Positions 52,951-61,414 of a DNA stretch of 64,000 bases are shown in pieces. This DNA is from Acidobacteriota bacterium. Its GTDB lineage: Bacteria > Acidobacteriota > Holophagae > Holophagales > Holophagaceae. Positions within the stretch are counted from its first letter, which is position 1; the number at the start of each line of letters is the position of its first letter. The stretch lies in assembly GCA_016192145.1 (NCBI GenBank), contig JACPUT010000008.1, positions 1 to 64,000 of the forward strand, given 5' to 3'. Made by a program: the position numbers and the translations under genes. The notes under the pieces were generated by a model that saw only the letters and a program-made list of their open reading frames with translations, was not told the DNA's origin and did no database searches.

Positions 52951-53376
52951 ATGGCCAGCACCCAGGAAGCCCAAGTCTTTTCTGCCCGGGACGCCCGGGT
53001 GGTGGTGGACGGCAAGGTCGTCGGTTTCTGCCAATCCATCACCTGGACGGTGGACCCGACGCTCGCCGAAGTGGTGTGCCTGGGGAGCGAGGAGGTCCAG
53101 GAGCACCAGGCGACAGTCTTCCGGATCCAGGGAACGCTCGGCCAGTTCTACATTCGCGACATCCTCCTCAACCCCCAGGAGCTGGGGCCCCTCGGCATCC
53201 GCACCGCCGCCGAGCACATCCGCACGAACACCTTCGATCTCGACGTCCTGGACGAGGTCACCGGCGAGGTGGCCCGCCACCTCGAGGGCATCACCCTCGG
53301 CGCCGAGAACGCCTCCATCACCGCGGGACAGCTGGTTACACGCCAATTGCAGTTCCGCGCCCTTCGCGTGAGGTAA
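52951..53376 (+). CDS. Tail tube protein
   Basis: The protein has 141 aa. It has the tube fold pattern: DARVVVDGKVVGFCQSITW, then GTLGQFYIRDILLN, with a beta-rich remainder. AAGGAG precedes the ATG. The length (141) matches P2-FII and phage-tube families. It stacks as rings inside the sheath. Confidence 0.8.
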   Translation: MASTQEAQVFSARDARVVVDGKVVGFCQSITWTVDPTLAEVVCLGSEEVQEHQATVFRIQGTLGQFYIRDILLNPQELGPLGIRTAAEHIRTNTFDLDVLDEVTGEVARHLEGITLGAENASITAGQLVTRQLQFRALRVR

Positions 53377-53378
53377 AC

Positions 53379-53771
53379 ATGCACAACGCACCCAACCCCC
53401 TGCTGCGCGAGGCCGCCGGCCTGGCCCCCGAACTGGAGGGCGCCTTCTCGACCGCCGATCTCCTCCGGCCCGCGCGCTTCGAAACCACCTTCCGCTCGAA
53501 GGCCTACCCCGTCCTGGATGGGCCATTGGTCGTCCGGCTGCCCACCTTCGGCGAAACCGTGGAAATCGCCAACCGCTCCCGCCACGGCGGCATCGCCGAG
53601 GAGGCGCGGCAGACCCTGCGCCTGTGCCTGGAGAAGGCTCCGGATTCCTGGTACCACCTTCCACCCGGCTCCAAGCTGCCCGAGCTGAACCTGGACGCCC
53701 TTCCGGACGCCGAGGGCGTGCTGGAGCTGTGGGTGGCCTTCGACCAATGGAGGTCGGCCCTACGCGCGTGA
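53379..53771 (+). CDS. Tail assembly chaperone-like protein
   Basis: The protein has 130 aa. An N-terminal helical part is followed by a beta-rich middle (FRSKAYPVLDGPLVVRLPTF) and a helical end. It lies between the tube and a small helical protein, in the slot of the gpE-type tail chaperones that wrap the tape measure. GAGG before the start. The assignment is by position and size. Confidence 0.55.
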   Translation: MHNAPNPLLREAAGLAPELEGAFSTADLLRPARFETTFRSKAYPVLDGPLVVRLPTFGETVEIANRSRHGGIAEEARQTLRLCLEKAPDSWYHLPPGSKLPELNLDALPDAEGVLELWVAFDQWRSALRA

Positions 53772-53811
53772 GGCGCTTTCTCACGCGTTTCGGGAACCGG
53801 AGGAATCCTTG

Positions 53812-54039
53812 ATGCTGCTCTGGCGTGGTTCAAAGGCCCTGGGGCTCCATCCATGGAGCCCCGAAGCCCTTCGTCTCCTGCCCTTCCAGCTGGAGTGGGC
53901 CGCGATCCAGGCCCGGGAGGATCGGGGCGAAGGTCTGCGCCGCCGCGCCCTGGACCAGGAAGCAGCAGATCACCGCCGGAAGGTCGCCGATTTGGCTGTC
54001 TGGGCGGACCGCCACGTCAGCCGCTGGAGGCGGCCATGA
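53812..54039 (+). CDS. Small helical protein, possible second chaperone part
   Basis: The protein has 75 aa, is very helical and is rich in Arg and Ala (EWAAIQAREDRGEGLRRRALD). It starts 40 bases after the previous gene in the +1 frame relative to it. The upstream sequence in its frame is open, so a frameshift fusion with the previous gene is possible. It overlaps the next gene's start by four bases. Confidence 0.5.
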   Translation: MLLWRGSKALGLHPWSPEALRLLPFQLEWAAIQAREDRGEGLRRRALDQEAADHRRKVADLAVWADRHVSRWRRP

Positions 54040-54644
54040 GAGGTAGCGATTTTTCGCAGCTCTTCCGGGGGGCCCTGGGGGCGAACCTGGCGTGGGAGGC
54101 TTCCCATCCCTGTCCCTGCGGCGGAGCTGATGGAACCTCTGATGAGGTCTGCCTGCGGTGCGAGGGCCGTGGTCTGACCCACGACCCGCCCTCGGCGCCC
54201 TTTCGCGGGGCCCTGACCGGCCTCACGGCCCGGGCCTTGGAAGCGCTCTCCCAGCGCTTCGGTCCCGGCATGGTGGGAGACGCCACCGCGAGCGTGCCGT
54301 TCGAGGCACTCTGCTGGGCCTCAATCCGTTCCGGGGATCGCCTGATCGCCCTGGATGCACGAGAGGTCTTGGCCTGGACCTTGACCCCTGGACGATCGAT
54401 CCACTTGCCCTGGGGCGCGGTTCTGCGCGAGGCCACGGTAATGGGGACGGGGGGCGCAATTCAAACCGTCCCGCTTCCCGTATCTGACGTTGAGGGTCGC
54501 ATCCGCGTGGTCGTTCCCACTGTCCTGCGGCTGGAGGCGCCCCGGCGCTACGAGGTGGTCCGCGACCTGGCCCAGGTGCGGGCGTTTGGGACACACCTCC
54601 CAAGGAAGGTGCTCCTGCGCCTCCTGGATCTGTCGGCGAGGTAG
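54036..54644 (+). CDS. Phage protein with DnaJ-like Cys motif
   Basis: The protein has 202 aa. Near residue 25 HPCPCGGADG and CLRCEGRGL form a CxC...CxxCxGxG zinc-ribbon pattern like that of DnaJ zinc repeats. The rest is beta-rich and Arg-rich at its C-terminus. Function unknown. It is encoded between the tail chaperone-like genes and the tape measure; tail assembly is a fair guess. Confidence 0.55.
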   Translation: MRGSDFSQLFRGALGANLAWEASHPCPCGGADGTSDEVCLRCEGRGLTHDPPSAPFRGALTGLTARALEALSQRFGPGMVGDATASVPFEALCWASIRSGDRLIALDAREVLAWTLTPGRSIHLPWGAVLREATVMGTGGAIQTVPLPVSDVEGRIRVVVPTVLRLEAPRRYEVVRDLAQVRAFGTHLPRKVLLRLLDLSAR

Positions 54645-54647
54645 GTT

Positions 54648-56984
54648 ATGGCCCTGGAGCGAAAGATCGATGCCCGCAGCCGCCTCCAGGAGGCGCTGGA
54701 GGGCGTTCGCACCCTGGGGGACCGCCTCAAGGATGCCGTGCCCGGCGAACTCACGACCACCGTGAAAGTCCAGCTGGATCCTGCCTCCCGGACGACGCTG
54801 TTGGGCGAACTGGAGAACCTCAGACAGGAAGACCCCCCTATGTCTCAGGCCCGCCGGAAGGAGGCGGATTGGGCCCAGGAACGGTCGACGCCCAAGGAGG
54901 GTGAGGATCCCTCCACCCAAACCTCGAAGCCCAAGGAACCCGACTCTCCACCACAAAAACGGCGCTTTTCCCATCGCCCCTCCCCTCGGGCGTGGCGTCG
55001 CGCGACCTGGGACGGTCCGGAGGATCACCCCGAGGCGGAGCCGTCCCGCCTGAAGGAATTGGCGCAGCAAGGTTGGACCAAGATCCGCGAGGGCGGCGCC
55101 CTCCACACCCTGCGGGAGGCGGGCCGTTTCGGAACGCAGTGGGGTGAGTTCCTGGAAGGGGAGGCAACGCGGGAACAGCGGGCCTGGAGCAACACCGCCG
55201 CCCGGCCCGAAGGACGAGCCGTCTCCGACGCCATGGAGCGCGTTGAGCGGCTGGGCACGCGGATCGGCAAATGGCTCGCCGAAATCCAGGGCGGCGGCGA
55301 AGGCGCCCTCCGGGCCGCCGAACACCTCCGGAAAGCCCGCGTGGAGTTGGATGAAGTCGGCGCTGCGGGCCGCCGAGCGGCCGAAGCCCTGGGCGGCCCT
55401 CGCGGAGAAGCCCTTCGGGAGGAGTTGGCTCGGGCTGAAAAGAGCGCCGGAGAAGGGCTCCCCGCGCCCTCTGAACCTGAGGAATCCGGGGCGAAGGTGA
55501 ATCCCCGCCGCTTCCTGAACCTGCTTCAGGATCCCTTGGGTGCCGCGCGCACCGCCCTGGAGGAGGGGCTCCTGTCCCGCTACGGGGGCGCACTCTCGTC
55601 CTTCCTGGGACAAGGGGCCTGGCGTGCCTTTTCCGGAGGCGGCGTGGGTGGGGCGGCGGGGGCGGTCGGCGCCACCGTGGCCGGGGCCGCCGCTGTGGCC
55701 GGAGGCGCCTACGCTGGCTACCGCCTTCAGCTGGGCCGAGCCAGCGACACGGTCCGGGACGCGGGGAAGGCCCTGGAGGACGCTCGCCTATCCCAGTCCG
55801 TGGGGATCGATTATCGCGGGAGCCTGTGGGAGGCGGACCGCCTGCGCACCAAGGATGGAACGCCCTTGGAGGCCCGGGAGATCCTGCGCGACCTCGGCGT
55901 GTCCCTTCGCCCTTCGGCCTTCCGGGCCCCTCGAGGCCTCCTACCCCTCACCCAGGATCTGGCGGCCTCGGCGGACATGCTGGGCCTGGAGGCGCCCAAG
56001 GTGGCCTCCCTGGCCGGCGCGGCCATGCGCAGCGGCACCGTGGAGCGGGGCGAAGGGGGCGTGGACCGGATCCTCGCCCTCCTGGCGAGCTGGCGGGAGG
56101 AGGCCCTGCGCAGCGGCCTGACCCTGAACGAGCGCTTGGGCGTGCTCTCCCAGCTCTCCGCCCAGCAGGTGCAGCAGACCGGTTTCCTGACCGAACGGAG
56201 CCTGCGCACCCTCGGGGAGGCCGCTGACCATTTCGATCGCACGGGCCATCCGAGCCTAATGGGCGAGGCGGGCGGGGGGGTGCTCCAGGCCCTCACTCGC
56301 TCTGATCGAAACGACACTCAGAAGGCACTGCTCGCGGGGGAATTCTTCGACGGCAAGCACCTCACGAAGCTTGGCTGGGAGCGGGCCCGGGCGGACTTGC
56401 GCCCCGAGGATCTGAAGGCCTTGATCGCTGCCCCGGAAGGGGAATGGGGCGTGACCCGCGCCTTGCTGGAAAGCCCGGCGAGTCTTCTTTCCGGCGCCCA
56501 ATCCCTGGCCCGGCAGGTGAAGGATCTCCCCCTCTGGCTGCAGCAAGGGATGCTCGGCCTGGAACGGAATGGCACGGTGCAGTCCCTGCGGGCCGTGGAA
56601 ACCTTGAGGGAAAGCGAGGATCTGACCGGCACCGCCCGCCTGCGCCGTGCCCTGGCTGGCGAGAGCGAGGAACTGGGCCGGGAGGCCCGGGGAGCGCGTT
56701 CCGTCCAAGCCTCCGGCGTCCGGAGCGAGGACGCCCGGGAATCCACCATGACCTGGGAGACCGCCGTCAACCTCAAGGACTTCTCCACGGACATGAAGGA
56801 CGCCGTGCGCCAGTTCGCCCAGGCCGTGGACGACTTCGGCGGCTACGGCCGCCACCCCATGAGCTGGAAGGAACGCGGCGCGGCCGTGCTCATGGGCACG
56901 CCCGGAGGCCAAGGCCTCGGCGCCTGGATGTGGGCCGATGCCCAAGTTCCCAAACCCAACGCGCCTTCTCCAGCCCGGAGGTGA
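54648..56984 (+). CDS. Tape measure protein
   Basis: This 778-aa protein has long helical coiled-coil regions at both ends and a hydrophobic Gly/Ala-rich segment at about residues 328-365 (GGAAGAVGATVAGAAAVAGGAY). The latter is typical of tape measures, which insert through the membrane on ejection. Its length sets the tail length. It follows the chaperone genes, the usual order. The end overlaps no gene; the next starts 2 bases later. Confidence 0.75.
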   Translation: MALERKIDARSRLQEALEGVRTLGDRLKDAVPGELTTTVKVQLDPASRTTLLGELENLRQEDPPMSQARRKEADWAQERSTPKEGEDPSTQTSKPKEPDSPPQKRRFSHRPSPRAWRRATWDGPEDHPEAEPSRLKELAQQGWTKIREGGALHTLREAGRFGTQWGEFLEGEATREQRAWSNTAARPEGRAVSDAMERVERLGTRIGKWLAEIQGGGEGALRAAEHLRKARVELDEVGAAGRRAAEALGGPRGEALREELARAEKSAGEGLPAPSEPEESGAKVNPRRFLNLLQDPLGAARTALEEGLLSRYGGALSSFLGQGAWRAFSGGGVGGAAGAVGATVAGAAAVAGGAYAGYRLQLGRASDTVRDAGKALEDARLSQSVGIDYRGSLWEADRLRTKDGTPLEAREILRDLGVSLRPSAFRAPRGLLPLTQDLAASADMLGLEAPKVASLAGAAMRSGTVERGEGGVDRILALLASWREEALRSGLTLNERLGVLSQLSAQQVQQTGFLTERSLRTLGEAADHFDRTGHPSLMGEAGGGVLQALTRSDRNDTQKALLAGEFFDGKHLTKLGWERARADLRPEDLKALIAAPEGEWGVTRALLESPASLLSGAQSLARQVKDLPLWLQQGMLGLERNGTVQSLRAVETLRESEDLTGTARLRRALAGESEELGREARGARSVQASGVRSEDARESTMTWETAVNLKDFSTDMKDAVRQFAQAVDDFGGYGRHPMSWKERGAAVLMGTPGGQGLGAWMWADAQVPKPNAPSPARR

Positions 56985-56986
56985 AC

Positions 56987-57466
56987 ATGTTCGAGATTGG
57001 ACCCTGGACGAAATACCTTCCTCTGCTGCTCTGGATCACCGGCATCGTGGGCGCCTGGATCGCCCTGCTGCTGCGGGTCATCCGATCCCTCCTCCAGCGG
57101 AGCGTGAAGCAGATCGACGACCAGTTCCTGGAACTGCGCAAACGCCTGGAGACTCTGGAAGCCTCCCTCAGCGGCACCAGCCAGAAGGTCACGAGCCTGG
57201 AACTGAAGCTCCAGCAGGAGATCAGCGCCCTGCGCGAGGAAATCCAGGGCGGCTACCTCCGGAAGGAGGAATGGCTGCGCGACGAACGGCACCGCGAGGA
57301 GGCGGCCCGGCGACTGTCCGCGCGCATGGAGGCCCTGGAGGAAAGCGTTCGGAACGGACGCACTGCTCCACCCCTCGTGCCCTGGCCTTACGCCTATTCC
57401 CAGATCCATCCCTTTCCAACCCCTCAACCCCTCCTCCAACCGGGCGAACGCGCCCCAGGGGCTTGA
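56987..57466 (+). CDS. Membrane-anchored coiled-coil phage protein
   Basis: The protein has 159 aa. One transmembrane helix (about 9-31; YLPLLLWITGIVGAWIALLL) is followed by a long coiled coil (about 45-120) and a Pro-rich C-terminus. GGAGGTG precedes the start. It could be an Rz-like spanin or a tail-tip anchor. The length and position before the lysis-type genes favour lysis. Confidence 0.6.
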   Translation: MFEIGPWTKYLPLLLWITGIVGAWIALLLRVIRSLLQRSVKQIDDQFLELRKRLETLEASLSGTSQKVTSLELKLQQEISALREEIQGGYLRKEEWLRDERHREEAARRLSARMEALEESVRNGRTAPPLVPWPYAYSQIHPFPTPQPLLQPGERAPGA

Positions 57467-57484
57467 CCTTTCTTGGGAGTCTCC

Positions 57485-57916
57485 ATGCAATCCGGCTACA
57501 ACCTCGACGCCGCCACCTTCCAGCGCCACGGGCGGCTCTGGACCATCCTCCTCGTCCTCGTCATCTTCGGGGTCGGGTTCAGCCTGGGACGGCTGGGCCT
57601 GGGCCAAGTCTCCGCCGAGGATCCCCGCTGGGAACTGGTCATCGCCTCCCGGCTCACCCTGCACAAGGCTCTCATCGCGCCGGCCCTGGCAGGCACGGCC
57701 TTCCTGTCAGCGAATGGGCTCTTCTGGGCATGGGATCGTTTGAAGATCGCCCGGCGCCTCACCTATTTTGTGATGAAGCCCAACCCGGGACGCGCCTGGT
57801 CCTTCACGGCGGAGTCCACGTTGGAGCGCAAGGAGCGCCTGGCGAACGCCGGTCGCGTGTACTGCAGTCTCCTGCTGGGCTGCTTCCTCCTCGCCGCCGC
57901 GGTGCTGTGCCGATGA
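57485..57916 (+). CDS. Membrane protein, possible holin
   Basis: The protein has 143 aa. It has three hydrophobic segments (about 20-38, 60-78 and 120-140) and short polar loops, and precedes a lytic transglycosylase. Holins are small, with one to three membrane helices. I would call it a holin candidate, not more. It overlaps the transglycosylase gene by four bases (ATGA). Confidence 0.5.
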   Translation: MQSGYNLDAATFQRHGRLWTILLVLVIFGVGFSLGRLGLGQVSAEDPRWELVIASRLTLHKALIAPALAGTAFLSANGLFWAWDRLKIARRLTYFVMKPNPGRAWSFTAESTLERKERLANAGRVYCSLLLGCFLLAAAVLCR

Positions 57917-58476
57917 AGCTGCTTTCGTTTCTCCTCACCCTTTCAGGCCTGTGGGCCTTCGCGCAGGCGCCACCGTTCCGGCCGCCGGTGGCCGCGCTCA
58001 ATCGCTGGGAGGTTCTCCTCCGCACCAGGACCGGCACCCGCTGGGTGGATCGCGGCGCCCAGCTGGTGCAGGAATCCGCGGGCGATCCGCGGGCCGTATC
58101 CCGGGCCGGGGCACGGGGCCTGATGCAGGCCATGCCCCGGTCCTGGACCTGGTACGAAGCCCAGGGCTGGGTGCCGAGGGGAAGTGATCCCTTCGATCCC
58201 GGTCCCGCCCTCGATGGGGGGCACCGCCACATGCTGTTCCTGGAGGGGCTCTTCCAGGGGGACTGGCGTCAGGCCCTCGCCGCCTTCAACGCGGGCCAGA
58301 GCCGTGTCCTCAAGGCCCGCGCCCTCGCGCGAAGCCTAGGGCTTCCGGGCCAGGACGGATGGCTCCTGGCCCTCCCTCGCGTGATGAAGCCTGAGGCCGC
58401 GCGGGAACCCATCGCCTACGTGGCCCGAATTCCGCGCCTCGCCGCAGAAATTCGCCGCCAGCGGGGGCTGCCATGA
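57913..58476 (+). CDS. Lytic transglycosylase (SLT family), likely endolysin
   Basis: The protein has 187 aa, with a signal peptide of about 18 residues (LLSFLLTLSGLWAFA). The SLT fold follows: VQESAGDPRAVSRAGARG with catalytic Glu54, LMQAMPRSW, and AAFNAGQSRV. It cleaves peptidoglycan between MurNAc and GlcNAc. A Sec signal would let it act without a classic holin. It overlaps both neighbours. Confidence 0.85.
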   Translation: MKLLSFLLTLSGLWAFAQAPPFRPPVAALNRWEVLLRTRTGTRWVDRGAQLVQESAGDPRAVSRAGARGLMQAMPRSWTWYEAQGWVPRGSDPFDPGPALDGGHRHMLFLEGLFQGDWRQALAAFNAGQSRVLKARALARSLGLPGQDGWLLALPRVMKPEAAREPIAYVARIPRLAAEIRRQRGLP

Positions 58477-59105
58477 TCCTCTGGATCGCCCAGCTCCGTG
58501 CCGCCATGCTGGGCCTGGTGGCGGGCGGCGTGCTGATGGGATTCCTGCTTCTCCGATTTCGCCCCGCGGAGCGAAGCGAACCCCTCCGCGTCCACCTTGG
58601 CCACGAGACCCGGCAGCCCCAGCGGGACCTGTCCCCCGCCTCCAGCCCGCGCACCGTGGTCGTGGCCCGTGTCGAACCAGGCAGGCCGGCCGCGCCGCCC
58701 GTTTCCATTCCGGCGGACCTCGCTCCCGTCGGCGGAGAACCCTCAACCACCCTCAACGTGCCGATGGAATTCGGCGGGAACCGCTTCACGCTGCATGCGG
58801 CGTTCTACCCGCAGATCCTGGGCCCGGAACGCTTCGCCTTCCGCTCCATCCTGTGGGGCCAGGATGTCTCCGGCGCCCCGCTCAGGATCGGAGAGGCCGT
58901 TCAGGTGGATGCTCATGAAACTACCCTCGCATTGAACCCCGCCCACCGAACCTCCCCTTGGCGAGCCGGACCGCTGGTCTACGTCGATGGTGCAAAGATC
59001 CGTTGGGGGGCGGCCGTGGCCTACCAGCCGCCGGAACGTCGCTGGTGTCTGCAAGGCGTGGCCATGGGTGACCGGATCGCAGTAGGCGTGGGGATTGCCT
59101 TCTAG
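58473..59105 (+). CDS. Membrane-anchored hypothetical protein at the phage right end
   Basis: The protein has 210 aa. A transmembrane helix at about 9-28 (RAAMLGLVAGGVLMGFLLL), a Pro/Ala-rich linker and a beta-rich C-terminal domain follow. It is coupled by ATGA to the transglycosylase. It may be a spanin-type lysis protein or a late envelope protein. The last gene I assign to the phage. Confidence 0.5.
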   Translation: MILWIAQLRAAMLGLVAGGVLMGFLLLRFRPAERSEPLRVHLGHETRQPQRDLSPASSPRTVVVARVEPGRPAAPPVSIPADLAPVGGEPSTTLNVPMEFGGNRFTLHAAFYPQILGPERFAFRSILWGQDVSGAPLRIGEAVQVDAHETTLALNPAHRTSPWRAGPLVYVDGAKIRWGAAVAYQPPERRWCLQGVAMGDRIAVGVGIAF

Positions 59106-59190
59106 TCGTCGATCCGATGGTTCGCAAGTCCTGGGAGCAAAGCTCATCGGGCTACCCTGGATCCAGCCACACAGGACAGAGGAGCCCCTC

Positions 59191-60123
59191 ATGGAGAACG
59201 AAAACCCTTCAATCCCCTCGAAGTCGACCTTCGGCTTCCCCCTTGAGCTGAAGGAGTGGAAGGACGTGGCTGAAGTGATCGGCCTCGGCCTTCTCTCCCC
59301 AGGGATGCTGGTCATCTGGGGATACGCCTACTTCGTTCTGGGCTTCACCCCTCGCGGCGTGAACGAGTGGTTTCCCGTGTTATACGCCAGCTTCAATGTG
59401 GTAGCTACCTTGGCCGTCTGTCTGGCGATGACCGTAGGCGTGGGTGGGCTTCTGGCGACCCTCGCCCACGGAGGTTTCCTTCCTTCGCGCAATCAACGGG
59501 GTGTGGTTGGCTTCCGCTTGAACGGATTCGCCGCTCATCTCGTGTTTTGGGACATGATCGCGCTGCTCACCATCCTCCTGGTCGCCTTGTTTGTGGTGGA
59601 ATCGCCAACGACCCCTTGGCACCGCAAGGCCCTGATCCTCCTCCCGAATCTCCTGTTTGCTTATGGGGTTTTCCGTCTGTGGCGATGGAATCTCAGCCTC
59701 CAAGAGAACCAGCAACGGGGACGGGTTTGGAACGGGGCGATGCCCTACTTGGCGAAAGGGCTGTCGTTCTTCCTGCTAACGATCCTCTTCTCGCCCATCG
59801 ACCACGGATTGCCACAGCACTTCGTTCTGCGCGCCCTGGTGATGTCCGGCGTTCGATCCGAGTGGACCGGCCTTCGGATTGCGGGTAGCCATCTGGAGTT
59901 GCTCAAACGGTCCGGGTTCGACTCTGCGGATTTCGCGGTGGTGCGGGAAGATGAGGCGCGGACCTTCCTCTATTTCGACCAGGGCCGTGTGCTCTTCCAC
60001 GGTCTCGGCACAGAGGCCCGCCTGGAGTTGCGCACGAAAGATGGGAAAACGCTTCCCTACTCCCTGCCGGCAGAGGATGTCCGGGAGATCGGGCAGGCGG
60101 GGGGCGCATCTGCCAGGAAGTGA
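59191..60123 (+). CDS. Multi-pass membrane protein of unknown function
   Basis: The protein has 310 aa. Five hydrophobic segments lie in the first 210 residues (GLGLLSPGMLVIWGYAYFVLG, VVATLAVCLAMTVGVGGLL and others). A soluble C-terminal domain of about 100 aa follows (DSADFAVVREDEARTFLYFD). GGAG precedes its start. It may be a phage-carried membrane protein, or the first host gene. No family recognised. Confidence 0.55.
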   Translation: MENENPSIPSKSTFGFPLELKEWKDVAEVIGLGLLSPGMLVIWGYAYFVLGFTPRGVNEWFPVLYASFNVVATLAVCLAMTVGVGGLLATLAHGGFLPSRNQRGVVGFRLNGFAAHLVFWDMIALLTILLVALFVVESPTTPWHRKALILLPNLLFAYGVFRLWRWNLSLQENQQRGRVWNGAMPYLAKGLSFFLLTILFSPIDHGLPQHFVLRALVMSGVRSEWTGLRIAGSHLELLKRSGFDSADFAVVREDEARTFLYFDQGRVLFHGLGTEARLELRTKDGKTLPYSLPAEDVREIGQAGGASARK

Positions 60124-60254
60124 ACCCGAAGCTCGAAACCCAAGGCCGGTTCCGATCTAGATACCTATGCCATCGCTTCCGGGAACGCTGTCCGTGAGAA
60201 CTCCAGAACATTGCTGGAACCGGCGGAGGCTGGTCGGGTTCTTGAACACCGCTT

Positions 60255-61382
60255 TCAGGCTTCCAGGAGCGGCCATTCGATGCAGAAGGTGGATCCATGC
60301 CCCGCCTGGCTTTCCACGCGGATGCAGCCATGGTTCTCTTCGACAATCTGTTTCACGACGGGAAGCCCCAGGCCGGTTCCGCGATCGGGGGGCTTGGTGG
60401 TGAAGTAGGGCTGGAAGATCACCTCCAGCTGATCGGGCGGGATGCCGCATCCCGAATCTTTCACCGTGAGGCGCATCCGCCGAGTCTTCCAGTCTGGTTC
60501 CACCGACACGAGAATGTGCGCCGCGCAGTCAGGAATTCCATAGAACGCATCACTGGCGTTGCGGAGAAGGTTCAGGAGCACCTGCTCCAGTTCCCGGCGG
60601 GGTACCCGGATCCGCACGGGGGTTTGCGGGAGGCAGACGTTCAAGTTTATTCGCTTGAACATCCCCGTTTCCTTCAGCATCTCCAGGGTCTCTGCCACCA
60701 CCAGGGCCAAGTCGACCTCGATCGGTCCCTCGGAAGGCTTGCGTGCCAAACGAAGCAACGCGGTGGCGTGGTGGGCGAGGTGATCGCCCACCCGTTCCAG
60801 ACGCCGTAGGTGATCGGCCCGCGGAGGTTGATCCGCTTCGACATCACCCTTGATCAATTGCAGGGTGCTCTGGAAGACCTGGGCGAGGTTGTTCAGTTCG
60901 TGCCCCACCCCCGCCGCCAGGGTGCCCATGGTGGCGAGGCGCTCCAGGTGGTAGGTCTGGTTACGAACCTCTTCCAACTTGCTTTGAAGCAGCACACGAT
61001 CCTGCATGGCCAGTCGGTAGTGATCGAAAGCATCCTGCAGGATCGAGGTTAGCAATTCCGGGGCTGCTGGCTTCACGAGAACTCGGAAAACGGTTCCTTC
61101 GTTCACTGCGGAAAGCATCGCCTCAAGATCCAGATTCCCCGACAGCAGGATGCGCACCGTGTCAGGCGCCAGCTTTCGGACATGCCCAAGGAAATCCGTT
61201 CCGCTCATTCCGGGCATGCGCATTTCGGAGATCACCACGGGGAAGGGACCTTCCTGCGAAAAGCGATCCAGCCCCTCCGGCCCTGATTGGGCAGAGACGA
61301 CCTCGAACTGCGTTTGCAGCGTGCGGGTCAGACCATGCAGGATCAAAGGCTCGTCGTCCACGATCAGAAGGCGTTTCCCCAT
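60255..61382 (-). CDS. Receiver-histidine kinase with Glu in place of phospho-Asp
   Basis: The protein has 375 aa. An N-terminal receiver (about 5-120; LLIVDDEPLILHGL) carries VVISEMRMPGM, so the position of the phosphorylated Asp is Glu53. A HisKA-type GHELNN (His phosphoacceptor) and a HATPase_c with NLLRNASDA, DSGCGI and GTGLGL follow. The Glu may mimic a permanently phosphorylated receiver. Minus strand, host side of the boundary. Start at ATG 61382 with GGGAG upstream. Confidence 0.85.
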   Translation of the reverse strand: MGKRLLIVDDEPLILHGLTRTLQTQFEVVSAQSGPEGLDRFSQEGPFPVVISEMRMPGMSGTDFLGHVRKLAPDTVRILLSGNLDLEAMLSAVNEGTVFRVLVKPAAPELLTSILQDAFDHYRLAMQDRVLLQSKLEEVRNQTYHLERLATMGTLAAGVGHELNNLAQVFQSTLQLIKGDVEADQPPRADHLRRLERVGDHLAHHATALLRLARKPSEGPIEVDLALVVAETLEMLKETGMFKRINLNVCLPQTPVRIRVPRRELEQVLLNLLRNASDAFYGIPDCAAHILVSVEPDWKTRRMRLTVKDSGCGIPPDQLEVIFQPYFTTKPPDRGTGLGLPVVKQIVEENHGCIRVESQAGHGSTFCIEWPLLEA

Positions 61383-61414
61383 CAATGGTCTCCCCTCTCA
61401 CGTACCGGCCCACC

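Larger units (their letters stand above)
5596..59105. mobile_element. Contractile-tailed (myovirus) prophage with embedded cargo
   Basis: The element spans repressor, methyltransferase, small and large terminase, portal, MuF-like protein, protease, capsid, gp25, gpJ, hub, spike, fibre, gpI-like protein, sheath, tube, tape measure and lysis-type genes. The set is that of a full contractile phage. Gene order in the second half (fibre/gpI, sheath, tube, chaperone, tape measure) follows P2-like logic. About 12 kb of non-phage genes (34152-45960) lie inside. I found neither an integrase or transposase nor convincing attachment sites, so both outer limits are estimates from gene content. Confidence 0.75.
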
